Notes: a model not told the origin generated them from the sequence alone. A stretch of DNA of 12,639 bases from CAZLAJ01 sp964644605 (GCA_964644605.1 CAZXWS010000010.1:1-12639); one strand, 5' to 3'; counted from the first letter of the stretch, positions 1 through 7,314 are shown. Translations and numbers: made by a program.

Positions 1-468
1 TAATCCTCTTTTTTCTGGGTATACAGGGACAATCCGACCTGTATGTAAAGTCTGATCATTAATATCTCGGAGTATTTCATACTCTCTTGTCTCCAGACTG
101 AATGAATCAAAGTACTGTTTGACAAGTCCTGCTGCTGCAAAGAATGTTCCTTTTTTAATCATTTGTGATAGATAGGGCTGGTTATACCAAACAAGCTCGA
201 TGTATCCTGTATTATCAGTAAGGCGTGCTTTTTGAATCGTGATATGTTTTTTCGTGTACGTGTTTTTAAATTCTTCAATAATCCCTTTTACAGTTACTAT
301 TTCTCCTGCCTGCAGGTCCTTTATGTTAGAAATAAGAAAGTAATTTTCATAACGATTTGGGAACAAGTTGAGCAAATCATAGAAAGAGTTTATATCGAGT
401 GATTTAAATTTTTTGATAGTGATGGGACTGGTTCGTGGAAGGGTTTCAATCGGAGCGTTTAATACCAT
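1..468 (-). CDS. recG: ATP-dependent DNA helicase RecG, N-terminal part (cut by window edge)
   Basis: RecG unwinds and reverses stalled replication forks and branch-migrates Holliday junctions. The 156 visible codons run off the window at position 1, so the helicase motor domains are not seen. The protein begins MVLNAPIETLPRTSP, which matches the short RecG opening before the wedge domain. Next comes a helix-hairpin-like stretch ending in LLNLFPNRYENY (about residues 35-46), the usual 'DLLxxFPxRYE' signature. An OB-fold wedge follows: EIVTVKGIIEEF, then LTDNTGYIELVWYNQPYL, then GRIVPVYPEKRGL at the edge, a very typical RecG phrase. I chose the ATG at 466-468 because it gives the family-like N-terminus. 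An in-frame ATG at 487-489 would add seven residues. No Shine-Dalgarno is visible before either. A small membrane peptide gene lies 70 bp upstream on the same strand. Confidence 0.93.
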   Translation of the reverse strand, partial: MVLNAPIETLPRTSPITIKKFKSLDINSFYDLLNLFPNRYENYFLISNIKDLQAGEIVTVKGIIEEFKNTYTKKHITIQKARLTDNTGYIELVWYNQPYLSQMIKKGTFFAAAGLVKQYFDSFSLETREYEILRDINDQTLHTGRIVPVYPEKRGL

Positions 469-486
469 AATATTGATACATGGTTT

Positions 487-513
487 CATTGTTTCACTGC
501 TTTTCAAACAATG
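487..513. other. Inverted repeat upstream of recG
   Basis: The arms CATTGTTT (487-494) and AAACAATG (506-513) are perfectly complementary and enclose an 11-nt loop. The repeat lies between the stop of the 35-codon ORF (539) and the recG start. It has no T-tract on the minus strand, so it does not look like an intrinsic terminator. It also contains the alternative recG ATG at 487-489. It could be an operator or an mRNA hairpin; the sequence does not say which. Confidence 0.4.
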
Positions 514-538
514 TAGCAATGAATGAATGGAACAATGA

Positions 539-646
539 TTATCTAATAAAGTAAGCTGCCATGCTTGACATGATTAACAGGAGCGATGAGATAAAAATTA
601 TTACTTTAAATATTTTTTCCGGTTTTATTAATTTTTTAAACTTCAT
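539..646 (-). CDS. Small putative single-pass membrane protein, 35 aa
   Basis: This is a short ORF of 35 codons plus TAA. Residues 1-14 are basic (MKFKKLIKPEKIFK) and are followed by a hydrophobic stretch, VIIFISSLLLIMSSMAAYFI (about 15-34), ending in Arg. The pattern of a positive N-terminus, one membrane helix and a stop is typical of small inner-membrane peptides and is unlikely to arise by accident in intergenic DNA. A perfect TATAAT lies 7 nt before the ATG on the same strand, which supports transcription and suggests a leaderless mRNA. It is read divergently from the penicillin-binding protein gene and precedes recG by 70 bp, so it may share recG's transcript. I do not recognise the family, and no function is assigned. 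The main alternative is a chance ORF in AT-rich DNA. Confidence 0.55.
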   Translation of the reverse strand: MKFKKLIKPEKIFKVIIFISSLLLIMSSMAAYFIR

Positions 647-653
647 TTTAATT

Positions 654-659
654 ATTATA
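654..659 (-). promoter_or_regulatory. -10 box of the small membrane ORF (leaderless type)
   Basis: A perfect TATAAT on the minus strand sits 7 nt upstream of the ATG at 646, so the predicted transcription start falls at or next to the start codon. No convincing -35 box is seen. It lies back to back with the plus-strand -10 box at 675-680. Confidence 0.5.
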
Positions 660-671
660 CCTTATGTAAAA

Positions 672-680
672 TGGTATACT
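672..680 (+). promoter_or_regulatory. Extended -10 promoter of the PBP gene (leaderless type)
   Basis: TGGTATACT is an extended -10 element (TGN plus TATACT, 5 of 6 matches to TATAAT). It ends 6 nt before the ATG at 687. Transcription would therefore begin at about the A of the start codon, leaving no room for a Shine-Dalgarno. The -35 region is weak, as is usual when an extended -10 is present. Confidence 0.6.
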
Positions 681-686
681 ATTTGA

Positions 687-3236
687 ATGCGCAATACCCT
701 GTACTCACGTAAGGGACTATTAAAACAGAAAATAGTTGTATGGGGACTTATTGGATTAATTGGTCTTACTCTTCTCGGTTTTATTGGGGCATTTGCCGTA
801 TTTGCATGGTATGCTCGTGATCTTCCTTCACCCAACAAATTATCTCAGACACTAGGGAGTACAACCGTATTTTATGACCGCGATGGTAAAGTTTTGTATG
901 AAATATACAAAGACAAAAATCGTGTGCCTGTTGCTCTTTCTGAAGTATCAGATTTTGTAAAAAAAGGCACAATTGCTGTAGAAGATAAAGATTTTTATAA
1001 GCATCAGGGGATTTCTGAACGGGGGCTCATACGAGCATTTCTTAATATTTTGTTGCGACGGGGAATACAGGGAGGATCCACCATTACACAGCAACTTATC
1101 AAAAACGTTTTATTAACTCCTAAACAGACGGCTTCGAGAAAAATTCAGGAAATGATTTTGGCCATAGAGGTGGAACGCCGATATACAAAAGACCAAATTC
1201 TTCAAATGTATTTGAATGAAGCTCCCTATGGTGGAAGTTTATGGGGAGTTGGTTCGGCGGCTAAAGGATATTTTAATAAAAGTCCGAAAGAGCTAGATTT
1301 AGCGGAGGCAGCATTTATTGCTGGTTTACCGCAAAGCCCTTCCTATTATTCACCCTTTATAGGAAAAAACAATGCTTGGAAAGGTAGGTCGTATGCGGTT
1401 TTGCGACGAATGCGGGAAGATGGATATATAACACGCAAACAAGAATCAGAAGCTCAAAAAGAAGTGGACGCAATGAAATTTACGGAACCAAATATAGCAA
1501 TCAATGCTCCCCATTTTGTTTTTTATACAAAGGATTTACTGGAAAAACAGTACGGACCAAAAATTTCAGACCAAGGGTTAAAAGTAAAGACTACTTTGTC
1601 GTTAGAAGTTCAGCAAACAGTCGAAAAAATAGTCAAGACAGAAATTGAAAAATTAAAGTCCATACATGTAGGAAATGGAGCCGCAGTAGTTTTAGACTCT
1701 CAGACTGGTGAGGTTTTATCAATGGTCGGCTCGTACGATTACAATAATTCTGATTATGGTAAATTTAATGCGGCAGTTGGAAGTAGACAACCTGGCTCTT
1801 CAATAAAACCGGTAACATATGCACTTGCATTTGAAAAAGGTTATACTCCTTCTACAGTTCTAATGGATGTTAAGACGACTTTTCCTTCAAAGGGGAGTTC
1901 CGATTATATTCCCGTAAATTATGATGGTAAATTTAGAGGGCCGGTACAAGTACGTTTTGCATTGGGTAATTCATTAAATATACCGGCTGTAAAAATGCTG
2001 GCAATGGTTGGGGTGAAAGACTTTCTTCAAAAAGCGGATGATATGGGACTACATTCCTTTGCGCCGACGCAAGAGAATCTCAATCGTTTTGGGCTTGCGG
2101 TTACGCTTGGAGGCGGCGAAAGTACACTGTTGGATATGACATCTGCATATTCGGTTTTTGCTCGTGGCGGTGTGAGAAAAGATGTGCAAACGTTTCAGGA
2201 AATTACTGATGCAAATGGAAAGGTGATATTTAAACAGGACAAACCAAAAGAAAAGCTGGTTTTTTCACCGGAAGTTTCTTTTCTTATATCACATATTCTT
2301 ACCGATAACGTTGCGCGCACAGAAGAGTTTGGACCCAACTCGTATTTAAATGTTGCTGGAAAAACAGTTGCTGTAAAAACAGGTACAACCGATGATAAAC
2401 GGGATAATTGGACAATTGGGTATACAAAATCAGTGACAGTTGGAGTGTGGGTCGGCAATAATGATAATTCAAAAATGGATCCAAAAGTAGCCTCGGGTAT
2501 TACCGGTGCTTCTCCCATCTGGCATAACATTATGGTAGAGTTATTGAAAAAGTATTCCGATGGGATTATGGACAAACCTGATAAAGTGAAAGCAGTGGAA
2601 ATAGACGGATATTTGGGTGGTTTACCAAAGGATGGATATCCAAAACGATCAGAATACTTTATCGATGGGAATGAGCCTAAAGATAGCGCACCGTATTATA
2701 AAAAAATAAAAATCTCAAAAGCTACAGGCAAATTAGCAAATGATGTTGAAATCCGTCGCGGTGATTATGACGAAAAAGAATTTATTGTAATTACTGAAAA
2801 TGATCCTGTTTCAACAGACGGTAAAAATAGATGGCAAGAAGCTGATGATGCGTGGGCACATGACCAAAAGGACGATAAATTTCATCCTCCAACAGATACT
2901 TCCGATGCAAACTCAGACAATGTGGTTGTTTCTCTCCGTTCACCAAGTGATAAATCAACAGGAGATTCAAATGATGTGCATGTTGTAGGAAAGATTACAT
3001 CAGGAGTTTCCATTAAGGAAGTGAAACTACTAGCGAACGGTGAGGAAAAGAAAAGTTGGAATGGTGATATTAAAGATATTGATGAGACAATACATCTGGA
3101 TGACGGGGTGTATGAATTGAAGCTCTATGCGAAAAATGATAAAGGAAATGTATCGGACACGTCTATTAAAATAGGTGTTAAAAAGCCGTGGGATTCAGGC
3201 AGTCCTTCCTCCCCTACACCTACTCCGAATCATTAG
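687..3236 (+). CDS. Class A penicillin-binding protein (PBP1A-like, bifunctional)
   Basis: This is a bifunctional cell-wall enzyme. The glycosyltransferase domain polymerises lipid II and the transpeptidase domain cross-links peptidoglycan on the outer face of the membrane. A short basic cytoplasmic tail precedes a membrane anchor (about residues 16-42). The GT51 domain (about 60-235) shows EDKDFYKHQG with catalytic Glu at 99, then GGSTITQQLIKN, RKIQEMILAIEVERRYTK, and NEAPYGGSLWGVGSAAKGYF. The transpeptidase domain (about 325-620) has SxxK as S371-S-I-K374, SxN as S429-L-N431 and KTG at 564-566, so both active sites look intact. The C-terminal extension (about 745-835) resembles an Ig-like beta domain and ends in a Pro/Thr/Ser tail. 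At 849 aa it is within family range. The start lies 6 nt after an extended -10 box. The last 17 bp overlap the transposase remnant on the other strand. Confidence 0.95.
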   Translation: MRNTLYSRKGLLKQKIVVWGLIGLIGLTLLGFIGAFAVFAWYARDLPSPNKLSQTLGSTTVFYDRDGKVLYEIYKDKNRVPVALSEVSDFVKKGTIAVEDKDFYKHQGISERGLIRAFLNILLRRGIQGGSTITQQLIKNVLLTPKQTASRKIQEMILAIEVERRYTKDQILQMYLNEAPYGGSLWGVGSAAKGYFNKSPKELDLAEAAFIAGLPQSPSYYSPFIGKNNAWKGRSYAVLRRMREDGYITRKQESEAQKEVDAMKFTEPNIAINAPHFVFYTKDLLEKQYGPKISDQGLKVKTTLSLEVQQTVEKIVKTEIEKLKSIHVGNGAAVVLDSQTGEVLSMVGSYDYNNSDYGKFNAAVGSRQPGSSIKPVTYALAFEKGYTPSTVLMDVKTTFPSKGSSDYIPVNYDGKFRGPVQVRFALGNSLNIPAVKMLAMVGVKDFLQKADDMGLHSFAPTQENLNRFGLAVTLGGGESTLLDMTSAYSVFARGGVRKDVQTFQEITDANGKVIFKQDKPKEKLVFSPEVSFLISHILTDNVARTEEFGPNSYLNVAGKTVAVKTGTTDDKRDNWTIGYTKSVTVGVWVGNNDNSKMDPKVASGITGASPIWHNIMVELLKKYSDGIMDKPDKVKAVEIDGYLGGLPKDGYPKRSEYFIDGNEPKDSAPYYKKIKISKATGKLANDVEIRRGDYDEKEFIVITENDPVSTDGKNRWQEADDAWAHDQKDDKFHPPTDTSDANSDNVVVSLRSPSDKSTGDSNDVHVVGKITSGVSIKEVKLLANGEEKKSWNGDIKDIDETIHLDDGVYELKLYAKNDKGNVSDTSIKIGVKKPWDSGSPSSPTPTPNH

Positions 3237-3450
3237 GATTATAGTATTCATCCTCACCCCATTTGAGCGGATTATAGCGGATGTATTTTTGAATATGTAA
3301 AAGTTCAGTTTCAGAACGAATAATGTGGTCATAAAATGATTTCTGCCACATAAATTTTTTCAATCCAATTTGATGAATTAATTTTGAAGAAGTAGTTTTA
3401 AAAGCTCCAATTAATTCCGAAAGTGATTTTATTTTATCATGATTACCATT
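3220..3450 (-). pseudogene. C-terminal remnant of a REP-associated tyrosine transposase (RAYT, Y1/IS200-like)
   Basis: The minus strand encodes about 75 residues with the clear C-terminal signature of Y1-type REP-associated transposases: LSELIGAFKTTSSKLIHQIG, then MWQKSFYDHIIRSETELLHI, then YIRYNPLKWGEDEYYN. In this family 'W(Q)(R/K)xxYDHIIRxExEL' leads into 'YIxxNPxxW', close to the usual C-terminus. The N-terminal half with the HUH metal-binding motif is missing, there is no start codon, and the frame enters directly from a REP palindrome at 3453-3481. The stop is TAG at 3220-3222, inside the end of the PBP gene on the opposite strand. This is a dead fragment, but it links this genome's REP-like repeats to the transposase class known to mobilise such repeats. 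The fragment is in frame with the UDG gene upstream, separated by the UDG stop codon. Confidence 0.85.
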
Positions 3451-3452
3451 CT

Positions 3453-3481
3453 GTAGGGAACGGTTTGAAACCGTTCCCTAC
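3453..3481. repeat. REP-like palindrome, copy 1 (GGTTT type)
   Basis: This is a perfect palindrome with 14-nt arms, GTAGGGAACGGTTT and its reverse complement, around a single central G. It directly abuts the RAYT remnant, and the UDG stop codon (TAG at 3478-3480, minus strand) lies inside its right arm. Related copies are at 4160, 5305, 8504 and 12608. Confidence 0.92.
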
Positions 3482-4059
3482 TTATTTTTAATGATTTTCT
3501 CTTCCATTAACAACTCTCTCAATTTCTCAAAATCTTCCTCGAATGTCTTTTTTAATGGAGGGAAACGCAGACCGGCCGCGGGGTGAACTGTAATAAAATA
3601 TTTTTTGCCATTTTTTTCAACAACGGTTCCATGCATTTTAGTCACTGGTATTACTTCCTGCAACACGCCTTGAGCTGCGACACTGCCCAGCAGAACAATA
3701 ATTTCCGGATTGATTATTGATAATTGTTGAGAAAAGTGTGTACGTGCGTGGGCTATATCATCTTTTGTTGGTGTTCCTCGATTGGGTAAGTATTTAACGG
3801 GGCTTGTGATGTATACATCCTCTTCCTTTAGACCAATTGATCTTATTAAGCTGCGTAATAATTGCCCTGATCTACCGATAAAAGGTCTACCAGTTTTGGC
3901 TTCATTTTTTCCAGGTGCTTCACCGACAAACATGACTTTCGCGTCTGGATTACCCTCTCCAAACACCATCATTCCGGTTTTATCAATTTTGCATTCGGTG
4001 CAATTTTCGATTTCCTCAGCCAATTTTTTTAATTGTTCGTCTTTGTTAATATAATTCAT
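3478..4059 (-). CDS. Uracil-DNA glycosylase, family 4-like
   Basis: It removes uracil from DNA, starting base excision repair after cytosine deamination or dUMP misincorporation. Diagnostic motifs are GEAPGKNE (46-53) with GRPFIGRSGQLL (57-68), the uracil-binding and catalytic region of family 4, then VLLGSVAAQGVL (about 122-133), and HPAAGLR starting at His159. Length (193 aa) is normal. Family 4 enzymes normally bind a 4Fe-4S cluster through four cysteines. Here Cys20 and Cys23 remain (NCTEC), but the other two expected positions read SPVKYLPNRG (Tyr90) and DIAHARTHF (Ala105), and there is no other cysteine in the protein. The TAG stop is contributed by a REP palindrome, so the natural C-terminus may have been altered. 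No Shine-Dalgarno is seen. The family assignment is secure; the state of the cluster is inferred. Confidence 0.9.
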   Translation of the reverse strand: MNYINKDEQLKKLAEEIENCTECKIDKTGMMVFGEGNPDAKVMFVGEAPGKNEAKTGRPFIGRSGQLLRSLIRSIGLKEEDVYITSPVKYLPNRGTPTKDDIAHARTHFSQQLSIINPEIIVLLGSVAAQGVLQEVIPVTKMHGTVVEKNGKKYFITVHPAAGLRFPPLKKTFEEDFEKLRELLMEEKIIKNK

Positions 4060-4134
4060 ATAATGTGAAAATGAAATTTAGATTTAGAAATTGATTTAAA
4101 ATTTGATATTTAAAATTTAAAATTAAACCGTACT

Positions 4135-4164
4135 GGGTACCCCTACATGCACGTATGTCTAGGG
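4135..4164. repeat. Decayed inverted repeat next to REP copy 2
   Basis: The palindrome GGGTACCC (4135-4142) overlaps an imperfect stem: CCCTACAT (4141-4148) against ATG plus TAGGG (4155-4164), with a 2-nt bulge. The right arm is shared with the intact REP starting at 4160. This may be a degraded paired REP unit, as in mosaic elements made of two REPs. Confidence 0.35.
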
Positions 4165-4185
4165 AACAGTCGCGACTGTTCCCTA
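4160..4185. repeat. REP-like palindrome, copy 2 (GTCGCGAC core)
   Basis: This is a perfect 26-bp palindrome with arms TAGGGAACAGTCG and CGACTGTTCCCTA and no loop. It differs from the other copies by compensated changes in both arms (AACAG/CTGTT instead of AACGG/CCGTT), so the pairing is preserved. It lies 10 bp from the hydrolase stop codon and upstream of the UDG gene. Confidence 0.9.
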
Positions 4186-4195
4186 CTACTTTTAC

Positions 4196-5125
4196 TTAAT
4201 GCACATTACTCTTCATCACGATCCACTTCTCAATTGCATGTGCTAATTCTGTTTCTTTACCACCAAATCCATGTTCAGCTCCAGGAATAATTTTGAATGT
4301 AAATAATTCTGGCGACGAGCATTTTTCTTTTAATACTGCAAGACAGTTTTCAGGGGGTCCGCTACAGTACTGATCATTCGATCCATAGACGACTAATGTT
4401 GGTTTTTTAATCGAGCTAAATTCTCTAAATAATTCCTTTTTGGCAAGATTTAGGTGATTAAAATATTCATAATACGGAAAAATATTATAATCACCTTCGG
4501 GATTTATAGTATCATACAGAGCTTGATACGAAATTATATTTGAAACTAACGATTTATCGGCAAACTCAGTCCTATTTCCGTTTTTTATTTCATTTGTACA
4601 TCGTTGCAACGCTTTTTTAAACACTTCTTCTCCCATTTGTTGGTAATAGAGCCCGGTATCATCTCCGCCTTCCAGCAAAATAAAACGATTTATTTTATTT
4701 ATTTTCTTATAGTAGTTATATACCACCGCTTTGTTTGAACCGGTAGATGCTCCAACCAAAATAAACTTCTTATATCCGAGTACTTCTAAATATTGTATTG
4801 CACCATCAATATCGTAAATACAGTCCTTTATTAATTCATATGCTGTGCCACACTTAAACTCCTTCTTTTCACCATTCACATACCACTTTAATTTATTTAT
4901 ATAGTGAGCTCCCCTATTGTTAAAGGGAAAATATGCAATGTGTTGGCGTGCAAACATCTCACCTAATACATTATTTTTATCAACAGAAGCTATCCCTGAT
5001 GCATGCCCATTTCCATGAAGAAAGATAGCGACTTCATCAGTTTTTTCTAAAGGTTGGTACAGTAGTGCGGGAAGAAATAAATGATCCGTTGTTTCGAATT
5101 TTGTGAGATTTAATGTGTATAACAT
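4196..5125 (-). CDS. Alpha/beta hydrolase, probable serine esterase or peptidase-like, substrate unknown
   Basis: The 309-aa protein has an alpha/beta-hydrolase fold. Strand plus oxyanion turn is VAIFLHGNG (32-40). The nucleophile elbow is G-A-S127-T-G in FILVGASTG. The acid is Asp251 in LVVYGSNDQY. The catalytic His285 lies in IPGAEHGFGGKE. All three triad residues are thus present in the right order. No signal peptide is evident, so the enzyme is probably cytoplasmic. A long helical cap region lies between the nucleophile and the acid (about 150-235). Sequence alone does not fix the substrate. The opening region with HGNGHASG resembles uncharacterised serine hydrolases rather than a named enzyme. 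It is flanked by REP palindromes on its 3' side and by a dispersed repeat on its 5' side, so it is probably a single-gene transcript. No Shine-Dalgarno is seen. Confidence 0.8.
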   Translation of the reverse strand: MLYTLNLTKFETTDHLFLPALLYQPLEKTDEVAIFLHGNGHASGIASVDKNNVLGEMFARQHIAYFPFNNRGAHYINKLKWYVNGEKKEFKCGTAYELIKDCIYDIDGAIQYLEVLGYKKFILVGASTGSNKAVVYNYYKKINKINRFILLEGGDDTGLYYQQMGEEVFKKALQRCTNEIKNGNRTEFADKSLVSNIISYQALYDTINPEGDYNIFPYYEYFNHLNLAKKELFREFSSIKKPTLVVYGSNDQYCSGPPENCLAVLKEKCSSPELFTFKIIPGAEHGFGGKETELAHAIEKWIVMKSNVH

Positions 5126-5178
5126 ATAATTTATTTATCGTATCCTAGATTATTATTTAGGTTACAACAAAGAGCAAT

Positions 5179-5261
5179 ACGTCATGCTCGATTGTCTAGT
5201 ATCAAACGAATTGCGCGTTGTCCTGATGATTCTGGATGCGCTTCGCTTACCAGAATGACGT
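5179..5261. repeat. Possible small dispersed element bounded by ACGTCAT inverted repeats
   Basis: ACGTCAT (5179-5185) and ATGACGT (5255-5261) bound an 83-bp stretch. Its right part forms the hairpin ATTCTGG (5229-5235) / CCAGAAT (5250-5256), with an inner GCG/CGC pair around CTT. Sequences of the type 'CGTCATTCTGG...CCAGAATGACG' are common dispersed repeats in bacteria. It lies between the hydrolase and pheT, in DNA with no supported gene. Only one copy is in the window, so it is called from structure alone. Confidence 0.45.
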
Positions 5262-5304
5262 TTATATCTTTTTGGAAATCATTTTACGTATAAATTCTTT
5301 GTAG

Positions 5305-5324
5305 GGAACGGTCGCGACCGTTCC
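5305..5324. repeat. REP-like palindrome, copy 3 (GGTCGCGACC core, right edge degraded)
   Basis: The 20-bp perfect palindrome has arms GGAACGGTCG and CGACCGTTCC. On the left it continues with the family edge TTTGTAG, but the right edge reads ATTTG instead of CTACA. It lies 7 bp beyond the pheT stop codon, where it could act as a 3'-end hairpin, though no T-tract follows. Confidence 0.9.
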
Positions 5325-5331
5325 ATTTGTA

Positions 5332-7215
5332 TCACATTCTCACTTCACCTTTATATTTGTTAGTTACTAACTCAATTACTCTCTTTTTTTCCGGTTCAAT
5401 ATCCTCATTCTTTAAATTTTTTTCAAGAGACTGGAATGTAATATGAAGCAATATGGAGCGTTTATCTGATACTTGTCTATCTTCACCAAGTTCAATCTTA
5501 TGTATAATTGGGGAAATCTTTTTGATTTCATCAATGATATCTCCAACAGCAATATCTTTAGCAACGTAAAAAGATATATCTTGCAATAACGACTGCGCAA
5601 AGGTGTAAACAGGTTTTACCGCGTACTCTTTATACTCAATAGTCTCGAGATTTATTTCTGAGTAGTAAATATTTTCACTACCCGGAAGTTTTGCGATTTC
5701 GATTCCAGCCTGTCTGTAATCTGCACCAAGCCTTTCAAATAATTCTTCAATAACTCCTTTAACATCAAGATATGTTATATCTTTACCTGATGCTATGAGG
5801 CCTAAAGTTCTCTGTTCTTTATACTCATTATTTTCTTTGTAGTAAATTTTTCCAAGTTCGAAGAGCTGGACATTTTGTTTACGATATTTTTTTTGGTTTT
5901 CTACTACGTTTAGTAAATTATTTTTTAATGTAGTTCTCAGCATCGTTTTATCCGCATTCAGTGAGTTTTCGAGAACAACTGCTTCTTTCTGTGGCTGTGA
6001 TTCGTAGGTAAGTGGATTCGTAATTTGTTCATCATATCCAGCGGCAATTAAAATATCACGGATTTTTTCATCGAGACTAAAATATTTTGACTGTATGTCT
6101 TTGGGTACAGGTGCATGCGGAAGACGTTCGGGTATTTTGTCATAGCCATAAATACGCAGTACTTCTTCGATCACATCTTCTTCTTGATCAATATCTGTTC
6201 GAAAGTACGGGGCAGTTGTAGTAAGTGTTGTTTCAGTAGATTGCTCTATCGCAAATCCAAGAGATTGTAATATTGTTGTTGCTTCAGTAATAGAAATACT
6301 GACACCGCCAATACGTTCTAGGTTTTTTAGTGTCAGAGTAATTTTTTTGTTTTGAGTCGGTACTGGACAAGTGTCGGTGTGATCCACTATTTTTCCTCCC
6401 GCGAGTTCAACTATGAGTTGATCTGCACGTCGTAATGCTACAGCCGATAGTTCAGTATGCAGGAATTTTTCATGTCGTGTGGATGCTTCTGTGCGTAATG
6501 AGTGCCGAAGTGAAGTTCGACGGATTGATGCTTGATTATAGGTCGCGTCTTCAATAATTATTGTAGTTGTATCATCATGTATACCACTGTGTTCCCCGCC
6601 GATTATACCTGCAACTGAGAGAGGCTTTTCAGTATCTGCAATGACTAAATCATTTGCAGTAAGTTCAATTTCTTTACCTCCGAGCACCGTAATTTTTTCT
6701 CCTTGTTTGGCAAGGCGCACAATAATTTCTTGATTTTTTATTTCCCGAGCATCATAGGCATGCAGTGGCTCACCCGTCTCCACCATAACAAAATTCGTTA
6801 TATCAACTATGTTATTGATAGTTTTAATTCCGTACGCTTCAAGTTTTTTTACTAACCATTCTGGGGAAGGCGTGACTGATACTCCTTCTATAGTGACAGT
6901 ACTAAAACGATAACAACGTGAAGAGTCGTCAATTGTGACGTGAGTACTGTCATTTTTGTCTCTAATTTCTTGCAACGAATCAAGCGGATTTTTTATTTTG
7001 GTCTGAAATACAGCCGCTGTTTCTCGTGCAATACCAAGAAGTGACAAACAGTCAGGTCTGTTTTGGCGAATTTCAAAATCATACAAAGTATCCCCTGCCA
7101 CTTGTTTAGGGGCTCCATCCTGCATGTGACCGATCTCAGTCATTTTTCGACTGAAACGATTAAGGTCATCAGGTAAATCAACGTAATCTTTTAGCCAATT
7201 AATTGGAACTTTCAT
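5332..7215 (-). CDS. pheT: Phenylalanyl-tRNA synthetase beta subunit, lacking the tRNA-binding OB domain
   Basis: This is the beta subunit of the (alpha-beta)2 enzyme that charges tRNA-Phe; it supplies tRNA recognition and editing. It starts MKVPINWLKDYVDLPDD and passes from EIGHMQDG (28-34) straight to FEIRQNRPDCLSLLGIARE (47-65). The EMAP/OB tRNA-binding insertion that usually sits between these points is absent, which explains 627 aa instead of roughly 800. The B3/B4 editing domain follows (about 100-270, with NNIVDITNFVMVETGEPLHA and SLRTEASTRHEK), then B5 (about 290-360, ending DVIEEVLRIYGYDKIPERLP), the catalytic-like core (about 375-500, with TNPLTYES and QLFELGKIYY), and a shortened FDX-ACB anticodon-binding domain at the end (TFQSLEKNL). 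It lies 246 bp downstream of pheS, unlike the usual tight pheST pair. TAAAAT ends 5 nt before the ATG and may give a leaderless transcript. Confidence 0.96.
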   Translation of the reverse strand: MKVPINWLKDYVDLPDDLNRFSRKMTEIGHMQDGAPKQVAGDTLYDFEIRQNRPDCLSLLGIARETAAVFQTKIKNPLDSLQEIRDKNDSTHVTIDDSSRCYRFSTVTIEGVSVTPSPEWLVKKLEAYGIKTINNIVDITNFVMVETGEPLHAYDAREIKNQEIIVRLAKQGEKITVLGGKEIELTANDLVIADTEKPLSVAGIIGGEHSGIHDDTTTIIIEDATYNQASIRRTSLRHSLRTEASTRHEKFLHTELSAVALRRADQLIVELAGGKIVDHTDTCPVPTQNKKITLTLKNLERIGGVSISITEATTILQSLGFAIEQSTETTLTTTAPYFRTDIDQEEDVIEEVLRIYGYDKIPERLPHAPVPKDIQSKYFSLDEKIRDILIAAGYDEQITNPLTYESQPQKEAVVLENSLNADKTMLRTTLKNNLLNVVENQKKYRKQNVQLFELGKIYYKENNEYKEQRTLGLIASGKDITYLDVKGVIEELFERLGADYRQAGIEIAKLPGSENIYYSEINLETIEYKEYAVKPVYTFAQSLLQDISFYVAKDIAVGDIIDEIKKISPIIHKIELGEDRQVSDKRSILLHITFQSLEKNLKNEDIEPEKKRVIELVTNKYKGEVRM

Positions 7216-7220
7216 AAGAG

Positions 7221-7226
7221 ATTTTA
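7221..7226 (-). promoter_or_regulatory. Possible -10 box of pheT
   Basis: TAAAAT on the minus strand (5 of 6 matches) ends 5 nt before the pheT ATG, a spacing like that of the other leaderless-type promoters here. The surrounding DNA is very AT-rich and no -35 is visible, so chance is a real possibility. Confidence 0.3.
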
Positions 7227-7314
7227 AAAATAAAAGATCAAAATTAAAAAATTCAAATTAAATATGTCTAAATTCATTACTATATTATTTATCAATTTTT
7301 TATTGTTGGGAATA

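Noticed and set aside
479..489. Alternative recG starts at ATG 479-481 and 487-489
   Set aside because: The first is out of frame. The second is in frame, but adds residues that do not resemble the RecG N-terminus.
2195..2575. Minus-strand ORFs of 60-126 codons inside the PBP gene, and similar antisense ORFs inside udg, pheT and pheS
   Set aside because: They overlap strongly conserved coding sequence on the other strand and show no recognisable domains; they are frame shadows.
5184..5258. 24-codon plus-strand ORF starting MLDCLVSNELRVV
   Set aside because: It lies wholly within the dispersed repeat at 5179-5261 and ends in its inverted-repeat edge; no promoter is seen, so it is probably a by-product of the repeat.
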